Below, piece by piece: positions 11,726 to 23,275 of a DNA stretch of 64,000 bases (positions are counted from its first letter, which is position 1; each line of letters opens with the position of its first letter). The position numbers were made by a program, and so were the translations under genes. Source of the DNA: Dichetophora obliterata (Eukaryota; Arthropoda; Insecta; Diptera; Sciomyzidae); assembly GCA_963920525.1 (NCBI GenBank), contig OY986438.1:50929253-50993252 (forward strand). The letters run 5' to 3'. The notes below the pieces were generated by a model. That model was not told the origin of the DNA, ran no database searches, and saw nothing but the letters and a program-made list of their open reading frames with translations.

Positions 11726-12080
11726 CGTAGAATTCCTTTTTATATAGTAATAGAGAAAAATTCTGTTTTTTTCATTTATATTTTTCAAAACTAATTAAAA
11801 AAATTTCATCATCTAAATAAAAATTATTCAAAAACAAATTTGTTGTTTTTGTTGCCTTCTTTAAACTTACTTTATCTAAAAAGCTCACAATTAAATTCAA
11901 GTAAAAATTTGTTTTGTTTTATAAAAAGTTTTCGTTTGATATTTTTCGTGATGAATTTGTTGTTAGTTTTTATGTTGGTTACAACTAAATGTAATTCAAA
12001 GTTACGTTTAATAAATGGAAATAAATATCAGAAAAATTTGAACTATTTATTTTTCCTGTAGTTAAGAGCATTAACATATA

Positions 12081-12696
12081 TCTATATATATAAAATGGAA
12101 TGTGTGTTTGTTTATTTGTTTGTTTGTACCTTATAGGAGACCAAACCTCTGGACCGATCTTTCTGAAATTTTCACAGCATTTAACCGGGACTCTGGCATG
12201 ATTAATAGGGTACTTTTTTTCAACCACGCCCACTTTTTTAAAATTATGTAATTGCTCCCATATAGTTTTTAACAGACTTACTTCAAATTGTATACACATT
12301 ATACTCCAGGCGAGGTAGAAATAAACATTTCTTACGCCACGCCCCCTTTCACGCCCCTTTTCACGCCAAATTTAAGTTTTAAACTTTTTGTTCAACTTTT
12401 TGTACAAATTTGTTCCTTCCAACGGATTATTTTTTATTTTGTAGTATATTTCTCTTAATACTGTTAACGTCGCCATATTACTGTGAACCACACCCACTTC
12501 ACCGCCCCCTTTTTTAATTCAGATACTTACTTATACCACTAACAATGTTTGCTATACAAAATACTTTTTTGTAATATGTATTTACCTAAAGTTTTATATA
12601 CTTTTTATCTACAGGTAAGGTAGCCATAGATTTTTTTATTACCAAATCCCCCTTTTTCGCCCCATTTTACTTTAATTATAATTAATCTGCTTTCAA
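12081..12696 (+). mobile_element. Helitron-like 5' fragment
   Basis: Begins A|TCTATATATATAAAATGG, then a TTTG-repeat tract, then GGACCGATCTTTCTGAAATT. It closely matches the start of the adjoining copy at 12697. It has no 3' terminus of its own before the second copy begins, so it is a truncated or tandem copy. Confidence 0.65.
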
Positions 12697-13799
12697 TCTA
12701 TATATATAAAAATGAATGTCTGTCTGTCTGTTTGTTTGTTTGTTTGTGCTTTATAGGAGGCTAAACCCTTGGACCGATCTTCCTGAAACTTTTACAGCAT
12801 TTTACTATTACTCTGGAAAGAATAATAGGCTATACGAAGTTTTTATTGGACAAAGGGGCGTGGCACTGCTCATATAACCCACAAATTTAAATCGCCATAT
12901 TTTGGGCATTTTTTGACCAACGTTGATGCTATTTGGTACATATGGTATTGGCATAATTAGGAATACGTTCCAGGAGAAAAGTGGGTGGGACCAGCCCCTT
13001 TTTAGGAAAATTAAAAATCGCAATATAGTCTTAACTACTGGACCGATCGTCATTAAATTTTCACAATAGGATATTCTTACGAAATAATAAATTCTTGACT
13101 ATATAAAGTTGTGAGTGGACGAAGGGGCGTGGCCTCGCCCATATAACCCAAAATTTAAAATCGTCATATTTTGGGCATTTTTTGACCAACGGCGGCAGTA
13201 TTTGCTATATATGGTATTGGCATGAATAGAAATACGTACCAAAAGAAAAGTGGGCGGAGCACGCTCCTTTGATTGCGATATATTGGAGGCTGGACATGAT
13301 AACCGATCTTAAATTTTCACAGCGTTCAGCTTTGACTCAGGAATACTTATTACATGATAATATTTTTCGACCATGCACACTTCTGCACCTACGTTTTTAC
13401 TACGTTTATTAACGGCTTTACCACAAATTTAAAATACATATTAATTAAAATAGTGGGGTAGCCCCATTCTCTTTCTTCCACCACTGTCTTCAAAACAGCT
13501 GATTTTATAATACGTGTTAATTAAAATAGAGAGTGGGGTAACCCCATTCTCATTCTCCCACAACTGACTGCGAAACAGCTGTTTGTGTAATTGCTGCTTT
13601 TTGATTGGTTTAAAAATAAAAAGGGGGAGCATGAAGCAAATTACATGCGATTCAGTGCTGAATTCTAATTGGTTTACAACAAAAAAAGAGGCGAAGCATT
13701 GCAATAATTAAATTAAATAAATAAATTATTGTAAATATATCAATACTTTTAATTTTATTTTATACGAGGGGGTTAGCGAAGCACAAAGGGTTCAGCTAG
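12697..13799 (+). mobile_element. Non-autonomous Helitron, 1.1 kb
   Basis: The 5' end is A|TCTATATATATAAAAATG and the 3' end is GGGTTCAGCTAG|T, fitting the Helitron rule of TC...CTAG inserted between A and T. Its last about 57 bases nearly match those of the 58304-58670 copy. Internally, a block containing GGGGCGTGGC, ATATTTTGGGCATTTTTTGA and AAAGTGGG(T/C)GG occurs twice in tandem (about 12780-13045 and 13045-13290). No Rep/helicase coding is present. Confidence 0.82.
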
Positions 13800-14099
13800 T
13801 AATATATATATCAAACGAAAAGTTTTTATAAAATAAAACAAATTTTAACATGAATTTAATTGAGAAAAATATCAAGTAAGTTTGAAGAAGGCAACAACAA
13901 CAATAAATTCGTTTTTGAATAATTTTTACTTTAAAGATGAAATCTTTTAAAATAGTTTTGAAAAATATAATTAAAAAAAACAATAATTTTTCTCTATTAC
14001 TGTATAAAAAAGAATTCTACGTCTGTACTTACGATACTATCCAAACTGTGTCTTTTTTTAAATTACAGTTGAAAGTTCTCTATATGACCTTGTTATTTA

Positions 14100-14495
14100 T
14101 TATATTGATTTTCTTTGATTTAAATACAAATTCTAAATGTTTGATAGCTTAAATCATTCTTGATTTTAAATACAAATTCTAGTTGTTTGATAGTTTAAAA
14201 TCGTTCATTGAGCTTTAGGTCAGGTAAGAACAATTAACTGCTCTAACTATTTAATCAAACAGATAACTAAATAATCAGCTTGTGATGTTTTCCTTTTCAT
14301 ATTGAAAATTTTGTTGTTGTTGTTTCTTTGGAAAAAGTTCGTTAGAGCAATTAACTGTTCTAACCTGACCTAAAGCTCAATTTTATTTGCAATTTCAAGG
14401 ATTTTAAAGTATCAAACAACTAGCATTTGTATCTAAAATCAAGAATGATTTAAACTATTAAACATTTAGAATTTGTATTAAATCATAGAAAATCA
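14100..14495. mobile_element. Foldback MITE with about 150-bp arms
   Basis: The arms are 14105-14245 and 14345-14492. They start TTGATTTTC(T)ATGATTT and contain two copies of an ATTTAAATACAAATTCTA-type block and the inner GAGCTTTAGGTCAGG block, which faces its complement CCTGACCTAAAGCTC. The loop is about 100 bp. The short hairpin at 1465-1580 is the same family with the centre deleted. Confidence 0.85.
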
Positions 14496-15229
14496 ACATT
14501 AAAAAAATGAAAGCAACTGAGAGTATTTATATATGTATGTTTTACATACATATTAATAAGAAACAACAACAACAACAAAAGCAGCAAAACAACGAACGAC
14601 GTGATAACGAACCAAACAAGCAAACACAACAGCAACGACAACCTTAAAAACAGCATAAGCAGCTACTGCAGCTAAGCAGCTTGTGCATTTCTCATACGAA
14701 TATATAAATTTTTCATCTTCTTAGATTTTGCTATTTTATTAGATATTCGTTTTATTCCCACTAAAACTGATATTTTGGCATTTTTCTTTTCTTTGTACGA
14801 TGAATATCAAAGGCTGTAGGTATACCCCAAAGTGTCAAATATCACTTTGAAAAAATTCGTGATAATGACCCCCATACAAACCGCGCTATAAGACGTAATT
14901 CTACGTCAAAAGTTATGATGGTTTGATCAGCTAATGTATTAAAAAATCCTCTGAAGCTGAATATCGTTGAGTTTTATTCTCCCTATTATTGATGGGAATA
15001 AATCTGTGTAACTTCTGTGTGCCGGTTATAGCTTGCACATTTTTAAATTTTGTCATCAACTCAGCTTCAACATTTTCAAAACTCTTTTGAGCAAAACCGA
15101 TAACATATTGTTGACTCCTTTGTTATAGCCCATTCGCAAAGCTCTCGCGTTTGTTAATTAGTTTTCAAATGGTCTTTGAAGACTGGCTCACATGGCATTT
15201 CGTTTAAAAGCTACACCGATGTCATCACA
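14496..15229. other. Intergenic, simple repeats
   Basis: Contains an AACAACAACAAC-rich tract near 14560-14640. Otherwise no gene or transposon end is recognised. Confidence 0.4.
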
Positions 15230-15385
15230 CGGCCATAACTTTAAAACGAATGGCGATAAAAAAAATCAATGAACATATGTTCTTAGAATTTGAATCGGAT
15301 CCTATAGCCGAAAAAGAAGACAAATCGAAAGCCATGAGGTCAATTTTTGAAAAAAAGTGTTGCGTTATGCGTGGAATGGGCATAT
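15230..15385. repeat. Interspersed repeat, inverted partner of 9424-9580
   Basis: Matches 9424-9580 in inverted orientation (AACGAATGGCGATAAA, AAATCGAAAGCCATGA). The copy ends near the GCATAACGCAAC-like block. Confidence 0.5.
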
Positions 15386-15494
15386 ACCATTTTTTCATAA
15401 TTAAACAAAACAAACACAATAATTTTTATATTTTGAATTTGTTTTAATACAACTAAATACTTTCATTTTAAGATTTAAAATTTTTACATGTAAA

Positions 15495-15536
15495 TATTAA
15501 ATTTTTATCGCAGGCGAAGCAGCGGGTATTTGCTAG
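15495..15536 (+). mobile_element. Helitron-like 3' terminus relic
   Basis: GGCGAAGCAGCGGGTATTTG followed by CTAG|T resembles the Helitron 3' ends at 13799 and 58670 (AGCGAAGCAC...GGGTTCAGCTAG). No matching TC-type 5' end was identified close upstream. Confidence 0.4.
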
Positions 15537-16620
15537 TTTTTATGTAAAGAAAGTGTATACTTTAGAGTGAGTAAAAAAAAAATGGGTTTCTGGACACCTT
15601 TAAAAAATTCTCACCAAATATGAGCTTTTAACTTTAATAGGAAGATGCTTCGCTGGAAGATGGTCCAATAGAAAAAAATTCATACCTCATCATTATTTGA
15701 TTGTACAGAAAAAGGTTTTCAAAGAATTTTGTAGGAAATTTAATGCTCTACAAAAAAATAATCCCATATTTTTTCTGTAAACCTCACCATTTGAATGATA
15801 TTGAAGATTTAAGTTGGATTATTTTATGACATATTTAATTTTTGTTTATGAGTTTAATAACTCGACTGTAAATTACTATTATAAAATGCGCAATACAAAT
15901 TTTTGTAGAAAATTAACTGCTCTATAAAAATGGAATCGTATGTTTTGGCGATTGAATTAAGCGTTCAAAAGATATTCATCATCAAACTTTCATGTTCACT
16001 GATTTGAAGAGTTTTTGATTAGATAATCGAAACATTTCAATTTTTATAATGTGTATAATGTTTGCTCAATACAATATTAGTTTAGTAAATACAACGTTAG
16101 ACAAATTTTCTACTGGGTATTTCTACTGATGAGTGAAAGAACTCATTTACAATGTTTCCGCGACATTTATATAAAAAGTCTTCATGCAAATTAAAAAAGT
16201 ATTTAAAGTATTCAACTTAGAACAAAGTATTCAACTTAGGTATCAAATTATTAATTTCAAAAGTTCCCAAGGCACGGAAAAGTTTTAATATAATTTTTGA
16301 TATCGCCGATATAAAGCAAGCTAAGAAATTTGAAAAATAATACTTTTCGTGAAAACAAAAAAAACATTTCTCTTCCTCATAAACCAAACACCTTTTTGGT
16401 TCTTTACTTACCGGCCAATCCGGCCCCCCCTCTTGACGGCCCTAAGCATCATGCATTCGGTCGTAAACTGGCATTTTTTTAAAATTTCAGATACCTATAT
16501 TTCAGATTCTTGAGTGAGCTGTATTAATAAAACTTCAATGAGAAAAAAGTTATTGCGTTTTATAATTTTTGCTATGGCTGGTGTCATGGGCGGATCCAGG
16601 AAAATATTTCGGGGAGTTTT
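15537..16620. other. AT-rich stretch, nothing recognised
   Basis: No supported gene. A short direct repeat ATTCAACTTAG(AACAAAGT) near 16210-16240 is the only local structure seen. Confidence 0.35.
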
Positions 16621-16643
16621 AAAAATAGTTATGTACGTTATAT

Positions 16644-17276
16644 TAGGGTGATTAAAAAAAAATTAATTTTTGCAAATTCACCGAGCACGTTCGAAAATGG
16701 GATCGTTATATCAAAATATGAAAATGAAAATAAAAAATGTTTTAATTTTAAGGTGGTGCACCAGCGGTTTTCTGTTTAGTAACATTTAGAAACCCATTTA
16801 GTAACAAAAAATCATGATTTTTTGACAGAATACGTAAAATAGATTAGAATTTATAAAAAAGTCACATTTTGGATACTAGATTAATTTTTTTTTAGCCAAT
16901 ATTGTGTTAAAATAGTAACTTTGCTTCTTATGGGAAAAACACATTTTTTTAATGGGAACATATTCTTACACGACTATTTATTCCTTTCCTTAAAGTTTTT
17001 TTCACAGGCGTCGTATAAACTTGGATAGTAGCACTATCTGAAAATTAAAAAAAAAATTACTAAAACTAAGTATTCTGTCAAAAAATCATGATTTTATGTT
17101 TAAAATGAGTGAGATATGAAATTTTTAACTTTAGAGTTTTTTCGTCAATTCTCTCCAACTAAAACATAAAACCGCTGATAGCACAAAATTAAAATTTATT
17201 TTTTGATATAACTATCCTATTTCCGGTTGGGCTCGGTGAATTTTCGAAAAAGTTGATTTTTTTTGAATCAGCCTAA
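16644..17276. mobile_element. Inverted-repeat MITE with TTAGGGTGATT ends
   Basis: The left end TTAGGGTGATT and right end AATCAGCCTAA are inverted. Similarity continues inward for more than 80 bases, including ATTCACCGAGC, TTATATCAAAA, CAGCGGTTTT and the inner TCAAAAAATCATGATTTT. The flanks CGTTATA and CGTTACA could be a 7-bp target duplication with one mismatch; alternatively a TA duplication inside TTA/TAA cannot be excluded. No coding capacity. Confidence 0.75.
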
Positions 17277-17394
17277 CGTTACATAAAAGTCTCAGATCAA
17301 CGTTTCAATCCGGCTCTGGTTGATTTCTTGGGCCAAGACAAGAACAAAATTGTATGGAAGGGGGGGGGGGGGTCCATCTCGCACAAAAAAGTTC

Positions 17395-17825
17395 GCATTT
17401 TATTTATTTTTTCTGATGCAATCTTAATTTTCAAATAATTCTCTGCAATATGAGTGATTTTCACTATGAGGTTTTACCGTAGAGCAATGAATAAGAGAGA
17501 ATTAATTATTTAATGAAAGCATACACTCAAGTAACACCTAACCTAACTTAACCTAACACGGCAACGTTTTGCTTTACAAATTGTTTTTTTAGACATAAAA
17601 CAATACTTAAGAAATGAAAATCCCTTTTTTTCTCATATTTAATATTTTTTAACTTTTCTTAAAAGTTAAATTAAATTCACATGTGCCTTTTGAGAATATG
17701 TGCCTTCTGAGCGTATGTTTTCATAAATAATTAATTCTACGGTAAAACCTAATAGTGAAATATTGCAGAGAATTATTTTGAAATTAAGATTGCATCAGAA
17801 AAATAAAATATATTTAATCAAAAAC
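17395..17825. mobile_element. Inverted-repeat element (MITE-like)
   Basis: The left arm (about 17400-17500, with GATGCAATCTTAATTT, AATAATTCTCTGCAATAT and GGTTTTACCGTAGA) is the inverted complement of the right arm (about 17735-17815). The loop is about 230 bp. The ends are not exactly placed. Confidence 0.65.
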
Positions 17826-17930
17826 TATAATATCAAAAAACTAAAAACTGATATTAGTAACTAAATTAAACAGCTTAAAAAATCCGTTTCAAATAGGTTT
17901 TTATCTGTAATACTTTTTATGTTATAAAAC

Positions 17931-18628
17931 TAGTGTCCCACCGAATATTCGGTTTCGGTTTTTTTGTCAGTTTCTGCCAGTTTCGGCTAATCGGCATCAA
18001 AATGGCCGAATAACCGAAACTAGTCGAAACTTTTAGTAAAAACTTCTTGCACCAGTCATTTAATTCATATATAAAAATATTTACAACTCATTGTCCAAAC
18101 CAAAAATTATTAATTCGTCTATAATTTGATTTCTCTTGTTAAAGAAAAACATTTTGGTTATCATCTCTATTGCAATTACTATGTAAGTTTTATAGGTACT
18201 TTAACCAAAAAATGATAATTAAACATCCGAACGTATTCTGTGTGAGAGGATTTAAGGAAAAAAAAACGAAATATTTCCATTTTCATAATACTAAACCCTT
18301 AAAAAAAAACAAAAATACTTTGTTTTGTAGTTCTACAAAAACGTACATTGTAGGTGCATACTATTTTGAGTGTGTACTGAGTGTGTATTGAGTGTGTACA
18401 TTTCAATGCAATGCTTTTGTAATATAAAATAGAATAAAAAAATTATCTCATTTATTATTATAGTAAACTTCAATTAATACTTTTTTTATATTAAATTTTT
18501 TTCTTATGTGTACTTTTGTTTCCTTTTAATAAAAAAAATTATTTGTAAAAACTTAAATTTTCATATTAATAACCAGTTTCGGCTTCGGTTTAGGTTTCGG
18601 CCAAAATTCCGGTTTCGGTCGGACACTA
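17931..18628. mobile_element. hAT-like MITE with TAGTGTCC ends
   Basis: The left end TAGTGTCC(C)ACCGAA and the right end inverted TAGTGTCCGACCGAAA are complementary. Both ends carry runs of the subterminal motif GGTTTCGG/CCGAAACC (17950-18035 and 18570-18620). The flanks TATAAAAC and ATTAAAAC could be a decayed 8-bp duplication. No transposase inside. Confidence 0.6.
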
Positions 18629-18793
18629 ATTAAAACTGAGAAAATTTTGCATTGTCTTTACTAACAATGACAATATTAAAACTCGTATTAAATCTCGTAC
18701 CCGCTAACCAATTGACAACTTAAATACAATCATTTTAAGAGTTTTGATTTTTAATAAATACGGCTTTAATAAATTAAATACACTAAAATTATT

Positions 18794-19718
18794 CTAAACA
18801 AATTTAACCTTAGTTGGATTCGATTCTTCGGCAGCTACAGCTGATTCCGTTTGTGATACAGCAACGGGCTCGGATGTTTCCAAAGGTTTCTTCTGTTCCT
18901 CCGTCACTTGCGCAATATGTGCGATATCTTCAACTGCTTCAGCAGTTTGTATCGTTTCTGGAGCTTTGGTCCCAGCCTCCTCTCCAACTACTTCAATTTC
19001 AGTCTTATTAGTTGAAGCCTCCTCATCTTCATCATCATCGTCACCGTTAATAACTTCTTCGATGGTCTCTTGCAAAAAATGTTCAAAAAGCTGGAAGTAC
19101 TGCAAGGCATTCGAAGCGTACTGCTGGGTAGGCAGATCGTTGGTAACCTTTTTCAAAGTGTCCCTAATTAAAATTAAGACTGATGATTTCTTTGGTGGTG
19201 ACGATATTGCTGGAGATGCGGGAGTTGCAGCTACAACGAGAGTTGAGGCTTCTTCTTTCTCATTTTTAATGCTGTCTTCAGATGCTGGAGTAGTCACGTG
19301 AGAAGCGGCTTCGACGGATACCTGCTCAGCAGAGCTCTTCACTGCTCGCCTTCTTCTGCTGTTGCTCTCGTAATCCTCATCGGCATCGTCATTCTCCTCC
19401 TCACTCTCTTCAACAGAACTTTCATCGTATTGCTGTTCTTTCAAGTAGGACTGTTGTGCAGCTTGATCGTCATCACCCTCTTCGGAATCTTCATCATATC
19501 CTTCTTCAGATGTGGAGGCTTGTCTAGCTTCGAAGCCTATATTTAAATTTTCGGCGCCAGCCGGAGATCGTTCTCTTATTGAGGCTGCACTGGAGAGGCT
19601 AAGTGCACAGAGCACGGTTAAAATTACTACAACTTTGGAAAATGTATGGTTAAAAAAAAGCATTAACTTCAATAGCGTCAAACTCACCAAGACTCAGTGT
19701 GGTGAAGCGGGCACTCAT
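18794..19718 (-). CDS. Acidic secreted protein with RRRR site (join 19688..19718, 18794..19626 on minus)
   Basis: Predicted 287-aa secreted protein, family not recognised. The 31-nt exon 1 (19718-19688) encodes MSARFTTLSL and ends at the ideal donor GTGAGT. Two in-frame acceptors 6 nt apart are possible: TTGTAG (exon 2 from 19626, intron 61 bp, chosen) or CCAAAG (from 19632, adding two residues). The signal peptide ends near residue 25 (LCALSLSSAA). Residues about 50-97 are extremely Asp/Glu-rich. Arg101-104 (SNSRRRRAV) is a furin-type processing site. A helical, neutral stretch (about 165-205) follows, then a second acidic run, then an Ala/Glu/Thr/Val-rich tail. The TTG at 19690 that would open a longer frame is not a plausible start. 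Regulated processing at RRRR is inferred. Confidence 0.78.
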
Positions 19719-19743
19719 TTTAAATTTGGTCAACTTATCAATA

Positions 19744-19777
19744 TGAGCGAAATCGCGGTATTGCGATTGTTTTTATA
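19744..19777 (-). promoter_or_regulatory. TATA and initiator of the acidic-protein gene
   Basis: TATAAAAA at 19777-19770 (minus) precedes TCATAT with its A at 19744, 33 nt downstream. This gives a 5' leader of about 26 nt before the ATG at 19718. Confidence 0.7.
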
Positions 19778-19799
19778 GCTACCGATAAATATGCACAGA

Positions 19800-22134
19800 A
19801 ATGAAAGTGAAAACGACTTGGTTTCGTTCTTCCACGAAATTTAAATAAAGACCTTTCTTCTACTTTGGTGCTTTTACCGCTTAAAAAATGAGTCTTGTTT
19901 GTTTGTGCTTTACTTCATGAAAAAAAAATTAAAGCTGTGAACGAAAAAGTTTATGATCTTAAAAATTTGAATGATTTGCATAAAGCTCTTCAAAATTTGA
20001 TTGTTGGATTTTTTTTTTGTTTTCTGTTTACTCTTTTTGTTAGCATAATTCGACTATTACCATGACAGTTTGCAAGTTTTATTATTGTTATTACACTCAA
20101 AAAATATTTTTCGATTAAGTTCAAGGTGTAAAATATGCGTGTAAAAAGAGAAAAACAGTAGCTTTTCAAACATTTTTTGAAGAACAAGGAGTTATTATAT
20201 TTTTTTTGAAATTTATACGGGTTATTATTATACTACTTTAATAAATTTTTTTTTTAGCAATTTTCTGGCTTTTTATAGAGGTCGCTAAAAAAGAAATTGA
20301 AAAAAAAACATTTAAAATTTTTCGATTAATATGACCTCTCCCATGTATCTGACACCAACAAATCAAATGTCACTTTAAATTATAGGTCAATAATTGAGCA
20401 TCCCACCTACGAACGACCCCCGGAGGTTTTTTTTTAAATTATGGTGAAAGTTTGAGTAAAAGGTTTAAAAAAATAAATTTTTGCGCGCTTTTTTGTCAAT
20501 TAAATTATTTTTATTTAATTTAAAATTATTTTTCAGCTTGAGAGTTAAGCAGAAGTAAAAATATGGATTAGGGAAAGAAATACAAGCAAATGCTAACTTT
20601 TCAAGCAAAATACCTGGGTATCATCCTGGTGTTTGGTTTGCTGGAACTAAGCATAGCTGGCATTTCAATCTGTTTGAGAGAGAGAGAGCCTTAAAAAAAT
20701 CCAATATCAGTCTCTACTCAATAAAAAAGCAATAGATAATAAATGAGGAACACAACCAAGGCTGTATGGGAGATTAAATACAAAATTATTGTATTTTCGC
20801 CAAATAAATTGAAAGAATAAATCCGAAAAAAACTCCTTTTATTTTACTATTTCTTGAAATTTTTTTTTCTCATCACAAGTTTTGATATTTTATGCTGGTT
20901 TGCCAAACATTTCAATGGTGTTTGTTAAGTCAAGTTACTCGAACACTTTCAGCATTTTGTGAAAGTTATAACACACGCTGAAATATAAATTATATTTTAT
21001 ATCCCAGTCACAGTCCAAAATTTTGTTCGAAAGAGTTTTACATACTAGTCTTCGATACAAAACATTAATGTGGATCAAATTTAATTGAAAGGGATAATTT
21101 GGCAAAATATAGCAGATTATCGATTTTGTTTATATGGTAGGTAGGCATGTTAGTTGGCTAATTATTATAATTATTTGCAAAATAAAAAAATAATCATACT
21201 TAGTTTTGTGGCTCTGGGACAATTTTTTTGGGATATATGCCAGAGTAGCGTTTTCGGTTATAATCGGGCGTGTTGTTTATCAAAATTAAATCCGAAATTT
21301 TGTGTGTACAAATCTCTCATCCTTAAATTTATACTTTAATCTCCCTTAATGGACACTTCAATAAGCGGACATCCACTTTAGACGAACATTGCTGCCAGGT
21401 CCCGGCAGCGCTTCATAAGAAAAGCATTGCAGTCGCTTTCTCTTAAACGGACGCTTCTCATGAGCGGACGCGGACACTCGCTTGACAAAAAAATTCTCTT
21501 GGATGGACATTTTTTTCCGATTTCTTCATGTCATAATTTACAAATAAGCTTGCCAAGACTCTTTTAATTTGTTCGCTTTAACAAGCGAACGGCACGGTTT
21601 ATCATATTTACTACATTACATAACATAGTAAAATATTTTCTCTCTCACCAAATTTTTTCAATATAACGTTTTTTCTACAATTTACGCTTCGGCTTCGGAG
21701 AGTTGACAATACTAATTCTTGCGATATTGTGGTGCGTACGTATGGTGTACAAACATATTTGACCAACAGCTTGTAATCTATGCCATTAAGGCCGATTCAC
21801 TGACCACCTTCAGCATGTTTTTTGTGATAGCTTTCTTGTGAGAAAATTCCGCTGGTCGATTCATGACATGTTAACTTGCAGCAAGTTTTCTGTTTTTCTT
21901 TGTCATATTCCAGACGCAATAATTCTTTATTTTGAAGCTTCAATAAATAACATATGCCAATTTCAACTCAAGAAACTCCACTCTGGCAACACCGTGCAAA
22001 AAGATTGTTGCCAAATTTTAGCAAGGAAATTGAAAAAAAAAAAAAACTAACAATAGGTGTGTTTCCGTACTCTGTAAGATTTGTATAACTTGTGGTAAGC
22101 TCGAACTGAGAGTAAAAATGTAATATGAGAATAT
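19800..22134. other. Intergenic, no gene recognised
   Basis: AT-rich with long T/A runs. At 21336-21500 there are repeated phrases such as AATGGACAC, AAGCGGACATCC and GAGCGGACGCGGACAC, which resemble the end of a pogo/Tigger-type element. A similar GAGCGGACACCG phrase occurs in inverted orientation near 23820, on the other side of the solo LTR. Termini could not be proved. Confidence 0.3.
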
Positions 22135-22142
22135 TGTAACGT

Positions 22143-22375
22143 GACGTTACAAATATTATATACTTTTTATACACTAAATAAACTATAATATTAAAAAATT
22201 TCGATGTACATATATGTTCATATTATATCACTCAGATATTCCTACTTATTATTATAAATATAAAGACGTTACAAATATTATATTTTTATACACTACGTAA
22301 ACTATAATATTAAATATTATCGATATATGTATTCATATTGTACTACTTAAATATTTCTACTTATTATTATTAAAG
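22143..22375. repeat. Two tandem units of about 122 bp in the LTR
   Basis: Units begin GACGTTACAAATATTATA at 22143 and 22265 and both end in a TTCCTACTTATTATTAT-like block. Confidence 0.8.
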
Positions 22376-22641
22376 CAGCAATAACACACAACCGCACTAC
22401 GACACCAGACCATAGAAACAAACACACGCTACATACCTACTCAATAAAACTAATTGACAACACACAACCGCACTACTGCATAAGCCACTAATTAATACGC
22501 ACACCACCTATCTATGCATAGCTAGGCAGGCCAAAGACAAAACTGAACGTATAATTCCCAACTGGTTTTCTGTCCATATCGAATAAAAGGGCGACACAAA
22601 ACCAACCAAAGCAGTCTTGCTTTAGGTAAGCTATACTTAAT

Positions 22642-22890
22642 GACTCAATGGCGAGCCAGCTTGCTGGTTCTTCCCTTTGAGTCTCTGCTTGAGATGTCGC
22701 ACTTGCGGTGAGAACCAATCTTTGGTTCGTCCAACGCAGTCGGCATACTCTAATTGGGATTTGCTTGGTTTGGTTGCAGGGACTCGATGGTGAGCCAGCT
22801 TGCTGGTTCTTTCCTTTGAGTCTCCGTTTGATGACGTCGCACTTGCGTTGAGAACCTGTCTTTGGTTCGTCCAACGCAGTCCGGCATATA
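22642..22890. repeat. Two tandem units of about 139 bp in the LTR
   Basis: Units begin at 22642 and 22781 and share GAGCCAGCTTGCTGGTTCTT and CTTTGGTTCGTCCAACGCAG. The reading frames spanning them are by-products of the duplication. Confidence 0.8.
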
Positions 22891-22922
22891 TTAACTTTCT
22901 AAAAATATTAATAATGGGTCTT

Positions 22923-23275
22923 GCTTTAGGGGCCCTGGCAGGATTCACCGATTTACCGATCTACCGATTACCGATCTTCGCTTTAGGGGCCCTGGCAGGA
23001 TTCACCAATTCACCGATTTACCGATTACTGAATACCGATCTACCGATCTACCGAATACCGATCTTCCGATTTACCGATCTACCGATCTACCGAATACCGA
23101 TCTACCGAATACTGATTACCGATTCACCGAATACCGATCTTCCGATTTACCGATCTACCGATTACCGATTGCTGATAACCGATTCACCGATTTACCGATC
23201 CACCGATTACCGAATACCGATCCACCGAATTACCGATTCACCGATTTACCGATTAACCGAATACCGATTTTGCCA
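22923..23275. repeat. CCGAT-rich minisatellite
   Basis: Dense array of (T)ACCGAT(C/T) words, often in the larger phrase ACCGATCTACCGAATACCG. It is preceded by a 57-bp duplication starting GCTTTAGGGGCCCTGGCAGG at 22923 and 22980. The 184-aa frame across it is a repeat artefact. Confidence 0.85.

Larger units (their letters stand above)
10197..14056. mobile_element. Palindromic (long inverted repeat) element with nested insertions
   Basis: The left arm consists of 10197-10242 plus 11734-11955. Together these are the inverted complement of the right arm at 13801-14056, sharing blocks such as GATAGTATCGTAAGTA, TAATAGAGAAAAATT and TTTTCGTTTGATAT. The left arm is interrupted exactly by a 1,483-bp element with its own target duplication, and the loop is filled by Helitron copies. 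Removing the insertions leaves arms of about 250 bp. The outer termini are not precisely defined, and the superfamily is unknown. Confidence 0.75.

Noticed and set aside
15250..15447. 65-aa reading frame
   Set aside because: It lies in a repeat whose other copy (9424-9580) does not keep the frame open.
22512..22948. Two minus-strand frames with a repeated protein segment
   Set aside because: They arise from the 139-bp tandem duplication in the LTR and have no start, signal or domain support.
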